In this document: piece after piece, positions 1-11,500 of the stretch
Layout: every line of letters starts with the position of its first letter
How positions within the stretch are numbered: position 1 is the first letter of the stretch
Assembly (NCBI GenBank): GCA_946405625.1
Contig: CAMJHQ010000023.1
Span: 1 to 52,949, forward strand
Origin: an uncultured Lachnospiraceae bacterium
GTDB lineage: Bacteria; Bacillota; Clostridia; Lachnospirales; Lachnospiraceae
Reading direction: 5' to 3'
Length of the DNA: 52,949 nucleotides
Program-made: the position numbers and the translations under genes
Notes under the pieces: generated by a model
Seen by the model: the letters and a program-made list of their open reading frames with translations, nothing else
Databases searched by the model: none
Told to the model about the DNA's origin: nothing

Positions 1-18
1 ACTGATGAATAGGTATAA

Positions 19-402
19 TACGCGCTAATAGTTACTACTGTTAAGGGTGGAAGTGACAGAAAAGTAAAAACTTACCAGACATATACAAAAACTAATCCTG
101 AAACTGGAGAGGTATATTCTGGAAGAACAAGTGGTTATGGTACTCCAGTTGAAAATATCAGAAGAAGAGATGCAAATCATCATATGAATAATAAAGGATT
201 TGATCCGGCTGTATTAGATAAATCATCAACTAATTACAATGCTATACGAGGTAGAGAACAAATGTTGATTAAGAAAAATGGTGGTGCAAAAAAGACGGGA
301 GGAACGTCGGGTAATGCTATTAATGGAATCGGTAAGAATAACAAAAAGAAATCTATATACATTAATTCAGCAATAGAAGAGTTTGGAGGTATTGAAGAAT
401 GA
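19..402 (+). pseudogene. Displaced C-terminal tip of an Rhs-type polymorphic toxin (no start, no shell)
   Basis: The frame is open from base 19, just after in-frame stops at 10 and 16, and runs to the stop at 402. It has no convincing start at its upstream end; the ATG at 184 lies inside the domain and is preceded by residues that continue the same fold. The residues include a 'RRRDANHHM' segment, 'GFDPAVLDKSSTN' and 'IRGREQMLI', followed by a Gly/Asn/Lys-rich C-terminus. I recall this pattern from variable C-terminal tips of Rhs/YD toxins, but I cannot name the family or its activity. The adjacent HH suggests a nuclease-like metal or catalytic site; that is inference. The stop overlaps the ATG of the next gene by 4 bases, as expected for a toxin tip followed by its immunity gene. 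It is probably a silent 'orphan' tip that can be recombined onto an Rhs shell lying to the left of the window. Confidence 0.6.
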
Positions 403-845
403 AAAAAAGATTAAAACTTGGAGATATTTATGAGATTCCTTTACCAAATGGAAAAAACGCATATGGTAGATTATTTAAAGAATATACATTAGCGATATAT
501 GATATGATATGTTCATCATTTGATGAATTGCCTGACACAGAAGATTATCAATTTTTTGTCGGGGTATATAAAGATTTGCTACAAGATGGAGAGTGGAAGA
601 TTGTTGGTAATAGAAAGTTTGAAAAGGAAGAAGATGCATGGGCACCTCCGCAATGTGTTATTGATGCGATTACAAAAATAGGTTCCATATACTATAAAGG
701 AGAAATTATTCCTTGTGAATATGAGGATTGTAAGGATTTAGAAATAGTTTCAGCTTGGGATAGGCAACATGTTGTTGACAGAATAATGGGGGATAAAGAT
801 ATTTTAAAACGTTTAGGCCACCCGATTAATCCGAAAAATAATTAG
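399..845 (+). CDS. Imm26-like immunity protein
   Basis: A 148-residue soluble protein with no signal peptide or membrane segment. The N-terminus (GDIYEIPLPNGKNAYGRL) matches what I know of the Imm26 family of polymorphic-toxin immunity proteins, which begin with a short beta-rich 'G-x-Y-x-I-P-L-x-x-G-x-x-A-Y-G-R' stretch. It would bind and neutralise the toxin tip in the cytoplasm of the producer and its siblings. The start ATG overlaps the toxin-tip stop (ATGA), so the two are translationally coupled. Its gene lies on the opposite strand from the large Rhs gene of this window, so it belongs to a different cassette converging from the left. Family assignment is from memory of the motif; the pairing with the upstream tip is from position only. 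Confidence 0.7.
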   Translation: MKKRLKLGDIYEIPLPNGKNAYGRLFKEYTLAIYDMICSSFDELPDTEDYQFFVGVYKDLLQDGEWKIVGNRKFEKEEDAWAPPQCVIDAITKIGSIYYKGEIIPCEYEDCKDLEIVSAWDRQHVVDRIMGDKDILKRLGHPINPKNN

Positions 846-1105
846 TTAAAGGATTGGCATACTTTAATACAATCACAAACCACCGTCCCGAACCGAATTG
901 ACGATAGATAGTACCGATAAATTAGATGGGGTAGCAAGTTACGGTAGTGATGAGCAAGATATAGTGATATACGTATCGGTTGAGTATATTTATGTAAAGC
1001 GGAATACCCAAATTTATTTAAATTACATTAAACTAGATAACACTATCTTTTATAAAATCTTATATTTTCAAGTCTGCCTGTGGGGAGGCTTGTTTGTAGT
1101 GCCAT
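846..1105. other. Intergenic region between two converging toxin/immunity cassettes
   Basis: About 260 bases with no convincing gene. The plus-strand frame that crosses it runs antisense to the immunity gene at 1106-1573 and has no family features. The AT-rich stretch near 1000-1070 follows the minus-strand immunity gene; a weak imperfect hairpin around 1070-1095 could end its transcription, but its arms are poorly matched. This is the junction where the plus-strand cassette meets the minus-strand cassette array. Confidence 0.5.
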
Positions 1106-1573
1106 TTAAAGTAGTTCTATTTCAAATACCAGTTTATCAAAATCAGTATTTTTACCAGTGTCATTACAATAATACCTATAGATATTCCCTTTTTGTTCAA
1201 GAATCATTCCACTATATGCCATTTGAGAATTTCTTCTCATTATTCCCTGTTCATTCCTCTCAAATATATTGTAAACACTTAAATATCCTTCATCAGATAA
1301 ACACTCAACTTCACATTCTTTAGGACATGTGTCTTCCCATAATACAAATTCTGTTTCCAACTCTCCATTTATTGTCAGATTTCCTTTTCCAACGTCTATG
1401 GCAATTCGTATTCCCTGATGATTTTCAGAATTGGAACTTATGAATCTGACCTTTATGCGTTGCCTATTACGAACAGATAATACTTCCCATTTTATTATCT
1501 CTTTATCAATATCTCCAAAATTCCTATTATATGTTCTTTTCTTTCCAAGCCAATCTGGTAACTTTTGACTCAT
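1106..1573 (-). CDS. Putative immunity protein for the LHH-nuclease tip
   Basis: A soluble protein of 155 residues starting MSQKLPDWLGKKRTYN. The ATG at 1573 is separated by one base from the stop of the upstream nuclease tip, and the purine-rich end of the tip gene supplies the ribosome binding site. A longer frame to 1630 exists but would run back through the toxin domain, so the internal ATG is chosen. The sequence is predicted mainly beta, with several Trp, Cys and acidic residues, and no recognised motif. Its position directly after an HNH/LHH toxin tip is the main evidence that it is the cognate immunity protein. I do not recognise a numbered Imm family. Confidence 0.55.
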   Translation of the reverse strand: MSQKLPDWLGKKRTYNRNFGDIDKEIIKWEVLSVRNRQRIKVRFISSNSENHQGIRIAIDVGKGNLTINGELETEFVLWEDTCPKECEVECLSDEGYLSVYNIFERNEQGIMRRNSQMAYSGMILEQKGNIYRYYCNDTGKNTDFDKLVFEIELL

Positions 1574-1574
1574 T

Positions 1575-1943
1575 TTATTCTCCCTTCGGTCTCGGACCTG
1601 TATAATGCCTAAATATATCAATTGCATCATGTTCCCAAGGCCACACTTCCTGCAAATTATCTATATTGTGTGGATTAGGAATATCCCTGCCATTTATATG
1701 ATGTAATTCCATCGAAGCACCGGTTTCAGGCTCAATTGGGGCTAACCCTTTGCGCATACGTATCAAATCCGAATCCAAATAATCATCAGCATTGTAATAA
1801 GCCTTATTATTCCAATATCTCGCCCTTACTGTACTCCATGATGGTTCATTTCCAGCTTTTGTCAAGTTGTCAATCGGATCGCCTGCTTTCCATCCTTTCG
1901 ATTTTGCAACATTTCCACTTGACTTTCCATAGCTGGTCTTAAT
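1575..1943 (-). pseudogene. Displaced Rhs C-terminal tip with LHH (HNH/Endo VII) nuclease domain
   Basis: The frame opens just after a stop near 1944 and reads '...TSYGKSSGNVAKSKG', 'WKAGDPIDNLTKAGNEPSW', then a nuclease core containing MELHHINGRD and NPHNIDNLQ, ending PRPKGE. The LHH motif and following N/H residues are diagnostic of the LHH branch of the HNH/Endonuclease VII superfamily, common at the tips of Rhs and other polymorphic toxins, which cuts nucleic acid in the target cell. There is no start codon with a ribosome binding site at the true domain boundary; an in-frame TTG at 1865 only yields a truncated product. The 'YG' at its beginning corresponds to the residues just after the Hint domain in the full-length Rhs protein, so it looks like a spare tip ready to be swapped in. 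Its immunity gene follows immediately. Confidence 0.7.
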
Positions 1944-2013
1944 AATACATAGCTATTATTTTTTTACAGCCTTTGTTTCACAGACTCGCAGAAAACGGTA
2001 TTAAGGACAAGGC

Positions 2014-2553
2014 TTAGTCTTCATTTTCATATACCAATTCCATTTTAAAACCCTTTAAATTGTTTTCTATAACACTTTTATAAAAGCATTCTGAAACAAA
2101 AACAACTCCTCGCCGTATATCATTAATCTTAAAAATATTATGTCCTTTAATTATTTCATCTTTAAAGTAATACTTCTTAAAACACATTATTCTTTTTCCA
2201 TCCCTAAAAGTTAAATAGTCAGATAAATCATAATTAATTGCATCTAAAACGGTAATTACATTTATCCCATATAATAATTCATCATTTAAACGCAATGGTA
2301 ATAATTCGACATTATTATGTATTAATGGATACAAAAAATCTAATGCTTTTTTGTTAAATACAGGGATGTTGAATCCAGGGGCATCGCCGTCTAATAATAC
2401 TTCATCTTCATCATATACCTTTACTTTCGGACTTATCCAATGTTCCTTTAAACGTGTTCCATCAAACATTTGATAATAATCAGCATCTACATCATCGCAT
2501 AGTTGAATACTTTTATAATTGTTCACATCAAAATTCAGCAAATAAACTTTCAT
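2014..2553 (-). CDS. Imm11/DUF1629-like immunity protein for the AHH nuclease toxin
   Basis: A 179-residue cytoplasmic protein starting MKVYLLNFDVNNYKS. The ATG at 2553 has a good GGAGAGG site 7 bases upstream; an ATG 24 bases earlier at 2577 has none. The middle contains 'DAPGFNIPVF', 'LPLRLNDELLYGINVI' and 'VLDAINYDLSDY', a pattern I associate with the Imm11 (DUF1629) immunity family found beside contact-dependent and Rhs toxins. It lies 29 bases after the stop of the giant Rhs gene, so it should protect the cell from the AHH nuclease tip of that protein. No membrane segment is seen. Family identity is from memory of motif and length; the pairing follows from gene order. Confidence 0.7.
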   Translation of the reverse strand: MKVYLLNFDVNNYKSIQLCDDVDADYYQMFDGTRLKEHWISPKVKVYDEDEVLLDGDAPGFNIPVFNKKALDFLYPLIHNNVELLPLRLNDELLYGINVITVLDAINYDLSDYLTFRDGKRIMCFKKYYFKDEIIKGHNIFKINDIRRGVVFVSECFYKSVIENNLKGFKMELVYENED

Positions 2554-2582
2554 AGAATAATCCTCTCCGTTTTTCATTATTA

Positions 2583-5500
2583 TTAAAAGGTTCCATCCAA
2601 TAATCCTTCCTTTATCATATTTAATATATCTATAACATCTTCCTTAGAACTTGCATTTTCTAATAAAGTATTTACTTTTCTATAATACTCATCCGTATGT
2701 AAACTAGGGTGATAAGCTACTCCAGTTACATCTTTATCAGTTGGAAGAAAAACGCCATTATCAGCCGAGTTAATATTAATACCATATTTGTCCAATATTG
2801 CCCGTGATTCAGCTGCTTTAGGGGAAGAACCAGCAACAATATGATGGGCGGCATTATTATAGGAGGGTTCCTTTTGTCCAGATGCAATCATATTATCTCT
2901 TAGCTTTTTTGAACTTGGTTTGGTGCTACTTCCACCCTCACTTCCTTGTGTCTGAGGTGTCGTCTGTGGTTGTCCTGCCTCTGGCTGGGTAGTCGTAGTT
3001 TTCTTATCAGCTTTAGTGCTTGTTTTCTTTTTCTCGTCTTCTGTTTTGTTTCCATATGCACTTGAATTTGCATTATGAACAACAATTCCCTCTTCAGATA
3101 CAGCATATGTATGCCATTCGTCGACTTCAAAGTTATATACCTTTACAGGATTGTCAAAGTGCTCGGTTTCTGTAGCTGATACTTCGTAGATGTCACCTGA
3201 TACGCTTCTTAGTTTATCTCCGATCTTAAGTTCTGAAGCATACTTAAAACCATATCCCACTACATAGAAAGGATGTGTTAACGTAGTATCAAGCGTTACC
3301 GATTTCTCACCATCTTCACTTGTTGCCGTCAGATGTACAAGATCATTAGTCTCTTTTATGAAGGTCTGATTTACCGTTTTATATCCTTCTTCTCCTGTTT
3401 CAGGATTATAGGAATATACTTCATCTCCTTCTTCTATGTCTTCAATATTCTTGTCACCCTCTTTGGTCTTTACTATTGTTCCTTCTACAAAGCATTGACC
3501 TACCAGTGCTGTAAAGCCTCCCTTTATAGAGTTCACTCCATATACCATTCCGGCAACATCTCCGAATATACCGGATGAATAATGAATCACATCAAGCCAG
3601 TTGATATCTTCTTTAGAAAACTCATAGAAGAGATCGTACATATTGTTAACAAAATCCCATCCTGAACTTGCTACCGATATTAATCCTGTTCCTATGAGAG
3701 TTACTCCCATAATTACTTTATATGCCTTCTTGCCTCCGCAGAGTGCACCTATTACTGTTCCACCTGCAGGAAGTGCTATTCCTGTAACAAATGCTCGGAA
3801 TGCATAATTTATTGCCATTTCAGCATTACCTTCAAACATATATAATGCTGCATTAGCCATATCCGCAAGTGCACCTATCGGACCTGGCACTATTCCTGCA
3901 ACATTAAGCAGGTCATGCATCGCAGTAATATACGGCTGAAGTATTCTCCTCGGTGATAATCCGAATGGATCGTTATAATTAATCGGATTTCCCTGAACAT
4001 AAGAATATCTGTTAAGGCTTTGGCTATCAGATATACCTCCTGATAGTATATCCTGGTTGATAAATCTCTTTATCTCCGTATCATAGTAGCGCTGACGCAT
4101 ATAGCAGAGTGTGTTATCATCCGTGATTACACCTATCGCTCCGTTATATAAGAATCTCATCGGATGATCTTTGTTTATCGCTTCGACAGACATCTTTCCA
4201 TTATCGCCCTTATGCCATATAGACTGTATCTCTCCATATGCACCATAAGCAAAATGATACATGATCTGTCCCGATTCATCCGTGATCTTTCGAACACTTC
4301 CCAGATGATCATAATGGTATACCATAATACCATCTGCAGAATCTTCATATATCAATCCGATTCCATAATAATAGTTTACTAATTCCGTTCTGCTGTTATC
4401 CTTAGTATTTTCTTTATTCTGTTTATTATTTTCAGTATTGGTATTTTTATAAACTCGTTCAATCTGAAGAACTCTGGAAAGACTACTTACCCTATCGATT
4501 ATATAGTATTCTATATATTCATCCGTTTCGGCTGAGATTCTAACTCCATCCGCATCATACGTATATGATACATCTCCTGCCTTGACCAGCCTGTTCCTAC
4601 AGTCATAACTGAATTCCGTCATTTTTCCATTTAGTGGACCATATATCATATTTCCGTTCTTATCATATTTGATTTCGTTTCCATTAAAACGGATAAGCTG
4701 ATTGGCACTGTTATATTCCATCGATGAATTAATAACAGTTACATCATCGTTTTCAGTCATCTCTGCATCGAGTGCTGAAGTATTTATACTTTCATAATCC
4801 TCTCTATCTTCCAGACAGTTATGAGTGTTGATTATATTGCCGAAATCATCATAAGTATATTCATAATTGAGGATTGCATCCCCTTTGGCATTCAGGACTT
4901 TTTCACTTGTCATATATCCTGAAGCATCATAGGATTTTATATTCTTACTTCCATCCGGTTTTACTACTTCTATAAGTCTTCCTGCTCTGTCATAAGCATA
5001 CTTTGTTACCCTGTTCTTTCCATCTGTTACGGACATAAGTGATCCGTCTGGATTATATTCATATCTAACTATTTCTCCACCCGGATATGTGAGACTGATT
5101 ATATTGCCAATCTCATCATAAGAATACTTTACTGTCTTTCCCCTTACATCGGTGACTTCAATCATTCTGTCAAACTCGTCATACTTATACTTGATTGAAC
5201 CGCTTTTATCAGTAAGTTCGGAAAGATTACTATCCGAATCATAAGTGCAGGTGATAACTCCTTCATCATCCTTTACACTTTCAATTCTACCGTAAGAATC
5301 ATATACATACTTAATCTCTCTTCCTGAATTATCTACTTCACTGATAAGTCTTCCGAGGGTATCGTATTTATAAGTCTTCTCACAGTTAATTGCATTCTTT
5401 TCAGATATAAGTCTTCCTGTATCATCGTAACTGTATGATGTTACTCCTCCTTCAGCGTCTTTAGTAGATGTAATATTCCCAAGGATATCGTAACTTTGTG

Positions 5501-8500
5501 AAGTTTCACTATTCATCGGATCTATTGTAGATACAAGTCTTCCCATCTGATCATAAGAATACTTATATAGTTTTGATTCTCCCTCAATACTGCCTTTTTG
5601 AGTCATAGAAATAACACGTCCCATAGAGTCATACTCCAATGACACGTTTTTTTGATCTGATGAAGTTACTTTTGTGAGATTTCCGAGGCAGTCATAGAAA
5701 TAGCTTATTGTTATTTCATCAGGACCCTTCTCGGTTAAAAGACGATTACACTTATCATATGTGTACGTTGTCACTCTACCCATGGTATCAGTATATGTAA
5801 GCATATTCCCCATACTGTCATAAGAATAAGATTCAGATATCTCTTTACCGCTTACCGTGGTTGATACTTTGCTGACATTATAATTCTTATCATAGGTATA
5901 ATGAATATCGAGACCTGTCGGGAGTTTCTTTTCAATGCAGTTTCCTGCAGCATCATAGAAGTATTCTGTAACATTTCCCCTATAATCAGTTTCCTTTATA
6001 AGCTCATTCCATTCATTATACTCATAACTTGTTATATGTCCCTGAGTGTCTGTTACACCGAGGATATTTCCAGCTATATCATGAGAATAATTATAGTCAA
6101 AACCCTGTGAATGATTTACTGAACTGATATTTCCATTGCTATCAAAATTGTAACTTAGTACATTTCCATATATGTCTTTGAATGATGATGTCTTTTCAAG
6201 AGAATAATCAACTGCATACTCTGTCATATTTCCGTTTTTGTCTTTAGACGCAATCAGATTATTGTTTTTATCATAGATATATTCTTCAACACTTCCATCA
6301 GGATAAGTAATACCTGTATTATTACCGTTAATGTCATAACTAAATCTTATAGAACTTCCATCCGGATATATCATCTCTGATACATTTCCCGCCATATCAT
6401 ATGACAAACTAACTTCTGAATCATCAGGCCTTATCATCTTAGTCAGATTTCCGGCTGTATTATATTCATATCGATATGTATTTCCCAGCGGATCCGTCTC
6501 TGATGTAAGATTATTATATGAATCATATGTATACTTTGTTGTATTACCCAGAGAATCTGTGTATGCGATCTTTTGGTTTATGGCATTATAAGTAAACAGA
6601 TGCTTATTTCCATAAGGATCCGTCAGTTCTGTCAGATTGCCTGCTGCATCATATCTATATATAGTTTTATTTCCGAGTTCATCTACAGTAGAATTAAGTG
6701 AGCCATTCTTTATTTCATACTCCTTCAACCCTTTTCCAACTCGATTTTCAGTCAATACATTTCCGTCCGTATCATACGTATATTGCGTCTCTGCCCCTAG
6801 AATTTTTGATGATATCAATCTGTTTTCAGAATCATAAGTATAGCTTGCATCGTCTCCTTCATTAGTTTTAATGGAGATTACATTGCCATTATCATCATAA
6901 TATATAGAATAGTTCCTTCCTTCGATACCGGAAGATGACACCAGTCTGTCTTCCGAATCATATTCAAGCGTTGTGGTATTTCCATAACTGTTTGTTACGC
7001 TTGTAATATTTCCCTTATTGTCATATGTATATGATTCTTTTGCACCGGAACCATATGTTGTTTCAATAACATTTCCCTTCAGATCTGAGACAACAGTAGT
7101 TACATCATCCGGATATCCGTCAGCTTTCTTAACAGCTGTAACCGTCAGCTTTCCGGAACTATCCTCTATATATGAATAACTAAATGTCGCACCATAAGAA
7201 TCGGTCTGAGTTTCCACTCGGCCGTTATTATCAAAAGTATTTACTATAAATGTTTCACCTTCAGTATTCTTTTCTGAAATTATATGATGATCAGAATCAT
7301 ATTCATAAGTTATAGAATTACCTTGTGCATCGATAATCTTTACCAGATTTCCCGCATCATCATATTCAAAATATGTATTTCTGTCACCTCCATCCGATAC
7401 TGAAGATATCCTGTTTTGTTCATTATAATTTAATATTATCTTAATTCCCGACTGAACTTCTGTTATTTCAGTCTTTTTGTCACTATAGTCAAATACCGTT
7501 ACACTTCCGTTTTCCATTCGGATTTCATTTATTCGACCCTGGTCGTCATAATCAATAGCTTCATCGATCGGTGATTCCAGTGAATATGTGCCATCGGAAT
7601 GCCTAATTATACAGAATCCTTCCATCCCATGTGTAACAGGAACATATTTTTTATCTTTTTTAAAATACTCTGAATCAGAAAGAACTATTTGTGCATTACT
7701 GATTTCGGCATCAGTAGGCGAAGCATTAACGGATACAGCGTCCGATGGCGTCGCATCCGAAGGTGTAGAAGTTTCTTCGTCAGAATCCGATTCACCATAG
7801 ATTATTCCACTATAAGAATCCTCGGTTATAAAGAGTGTATAACAATATGGATTTATATAATATTTTATCAGTCCATTCTGTTCTACTATATGCGAATCAA
7901 AATTACTATACCATCCCTGTCCTACAGAAAGCCTGCTCGGCGAGATATTGCTATCATCCGCAAACAAAGAATCATAGCTGAGGTTATATGTTAATTCAGC
8001 TCTTCCGGACAAAGTTAATGCATTATACCCATCCTGAAAGGCGCCGGTTGTCATATCAACCGGGTCACCTGTTTGGACAACTATATCTTTTTCACGGAAA
8101 AATGTTCTGATCACTTTTGATACATGTGATCCAATAGGTTCAATACGAACCTTTACTCCAAGGTTTGCCCCCTCAATAACTTCAGTTATTGTCTTTGTGA
8201 GTACATAATACTCAGTAACAGGATCTCCTGTCATTCCATATTCCTCGGAATTTCCTTCTCCCTTCTTCCATGTACCCATTATCGGCTGATTCGGATATAG
8301 TACCGGAATAGTAACCGTATCCTCTCCAGATAAAACAGGCATCTGACATATCTGCTCATCCTTTGAAAGAATGAATTTTATTCCTCCACCTGAAATCTCC
8401 GGAGCGCCAATTTCTCCGGTTTTGGGATTCATCGTGCGAACTACACTTTTATCATTCGGAAGTCTGTAATCACCGATACTTGTTGTGAAATTATACAACG

Positions 8501-11500
8501 GTTCATCACCCTTATTGGTGATCATGTAATGTATATAATAATCCTCATCTATATATGCTGCGGATTCAGGCATAACAAGTATCTCGACGTCCGCCTGTTC
8601 AACCTCCATAGTCTGTTCAGCTATAAATGATTTCTCAACATGCACATTAAAAGGTAAAAGTGTTCCGTCAAATCGAGCCTTAATCTGATATGAACCGGAC
8701 TTATCCCCTTTAATCACCCAGCTTACTCGCTTCATTTCCTGACCGGCTATACTTCCCATATCAACTTTTTCTGTATCAGCGGATATTTGAGAACCTGACG
8801 CATCTGATGAACCATCACCAAGGCGCACTAAACTTACACCATCAGGAAGTTCTATGCTTCCCACGGCTTCATCAATAACATATTTACTATCTGCTGCATT
8901 CATTATCGTAAGATTAGCAGAATACATCGTCTTCAACCATGACACAGTCTGAGTTGTTGACATTATCGCAATTATAGGCACCGGCGTAGGCGACGGCACA
9001 CCATTTACCGTCTGATAAATATATGTTGCAGCGACTTTGTCTCCTTCTCCGGGACCATCTCCAAAATGAGGATCTGTAGATCCACCGCTACCGGTTCTGT
9101 CAATATGTGTAGGCGTATACATTTCTCCCGGAGTTTCATCCACAATGATCGGGATCGGTCTTTTTTCAAATGTTAGTGTTGTCTTAAATGTAAAAGTATT
9201 GAGATTTGCAGGATCGCTTACGTCTACTCCAGAATCTACAATCTCCTGAAGTGACATCCTATGAATTTCAAAATCACCTACTACAACCTCACCACTCTCT
9301 AGTTCTATCTTACATATTGAAGTTTCTGTATTGATAATCTCAGTTTCTTCTTCTCTTGGAAGATATCCATCTTTATATGCGGCTATTCTGTATTTTCCGG
9401 CTTTATATGCAAGATAGAGTTCACCTCTTTCATCAGTCATAAAAAAGCGATCACTATCCCCCGGAGCATTTATATAAACATTGGAATAAGGCAACGGTCT
9501 TCCTGAACTATCAGTTACTACGACCTTACATAATCCCGAGTTATTATTCTCTTTAACATCAACATCAATAGTTTTCACTTTACTATTACCTGATGTATCA
9601 GTTACCGTTAACTTTATTTTATACATTCCGGCCTTATCATATTTATATTCAGTATAAGCACCGGAAAGAGGAGCTTTATCTCCGACATCCCAGATAAAAC
9701 TTTTAATCTTAACATTATCTGTTGATGCCCCAGCCGACAGCATAAAGGAGCGTCCGGCTAAAGCGGTTATTTTATCAGTTGTATGGATTACCGGAGCTTC
9801 CCTATCTATCATAATGAATCTATCATTTACGATATTGCTCCAGCTTACATTTCCATTATGATCAAATATTTTAGCAGCATATCTGTAGCGAACACCTGAC
9901 TTTGCTGATTTATCTTCAAATGTATGATCGATGTTATATGATTTGCCTATACTGACAGCTTTCTTTTTAAATTCCAGGTCTGTGGATGCTTCATCAAATT
10001 CACATCTGAAAACTTCAAAATGACTGTAATCCAAGGATGAATCAGTATTAAGATTTAACTTAATAAGATTCTTATTATCATTATCTTCTGTTTTAATAGT
10101 ACCTGTACACGGTGTTTTATCGAGGTAATACGTTCTTATAAACTCATTACCTCTGTTACCCGCCCTATCTTTGACTTCAAACTTAAAATCATATAATCCT
10201 TCATCATAATCAGAGCAATCCTGTATGAATGAATCCTGTACATACATCCCCGAAAGATTATTCTTTTCATATGCTTTAGTCCATTCAGAATCCGACTCTG
10301 ATGGTCTTATATATACAGATAGACTTCCGAGATAACTATTATCAGTAACAAAATATGTTATCTCCGAAACGGGGCCTATAGTCATATGATCTTTTGGAGA
10401 TACTCCTCTAACTTCAGGAATAGTATTATCAGGGAGTGCGGTTACATAAACCGAATCACTTCTCTTACTGATATTGCCTGCAAGATCTATGCATTCAATC
10501 TGGTAACTATATGCTTTTCCACTTTCTATATCAGTATCAAAATAATTAAGACTTTCAACATCTGCTAGTTTTCTGTAAATACCAAAACTATTTGTGTTAT
10601 TTATTTTTTCAGCCTTATATATACGATAAGATGCTATATCTTCCTCGTTGCCCTTGTCCCATGACAGTTCTATATTTCCTTCATTTGCTCTTGCATTAAA
10701 TCCATTTGGTATTCCCGGTGCAGTTCTGTCTATTATATATTCCGCAACTATTTCCCTATCATCTTTCATAAGGGAATTCTTATTTCCCTCAGCATCAAAA
10801 CACTCAGATTTGATGAAGATACTTCCTTCTGGAAACAATTCCCCATCTGATATATCAAATGCATATCTGTAATCAAAAGAAGCTCCTTCACCGGTTTGTC
10901 TGGATAATTCTGTATAATTCTTTCCATCAAAAGACCAGCTCCAGACAGCTTCTTTAAGTGAAGCATTGTCTTTTGCTGAAATCACAAGATTTATTGTATT
11001 ATTTACTCTGCCCTGTGCTGGATAAATACTGTTGATTATCGGTGGTTTATCATCTCTTACTGTTTTTATCCCAACAGCATCCGAATACTCCCCTACATTG
11101 CCGAGATCATCAACGCCTGCAACCTTAAAGGAGTAATTCTTAAGAGGTTCGAGTCCATCTATAGTACATCCTGTATAATCATAAACCTTCTGTATTTCTG
11201 AATAGTTTCCATCATTGCCAAGCTGCAAAACTGAAAAATAAGAAAAATCAGTATCTGATACATCATCCCATGTCAGCTGAACATACGTTGATCCCGCAGA
11301 AGCTTTAATATTTTCAATAGTCGATATACCTGTATTATCAACAACATACCTTCTTGTAAACACTTCTACACAATCATTTCCTGAAGTATCTACAGCTACA
11401 GCTTTTACCTGATAGATTCCATCCGGGATTTCTTTTGTGTTCCACTCGGTTTCCGCATATATACTCTTCTTCGGCTCCGATACACCTACAGTATCAATCA

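Noticed and set aside
898-1323. 141-residue plus-strand ORF
   Set aside because: It is mostly antisense to the immunity gene at 1106-1573, starts with a non-ATG codon and has no recognisable fold.
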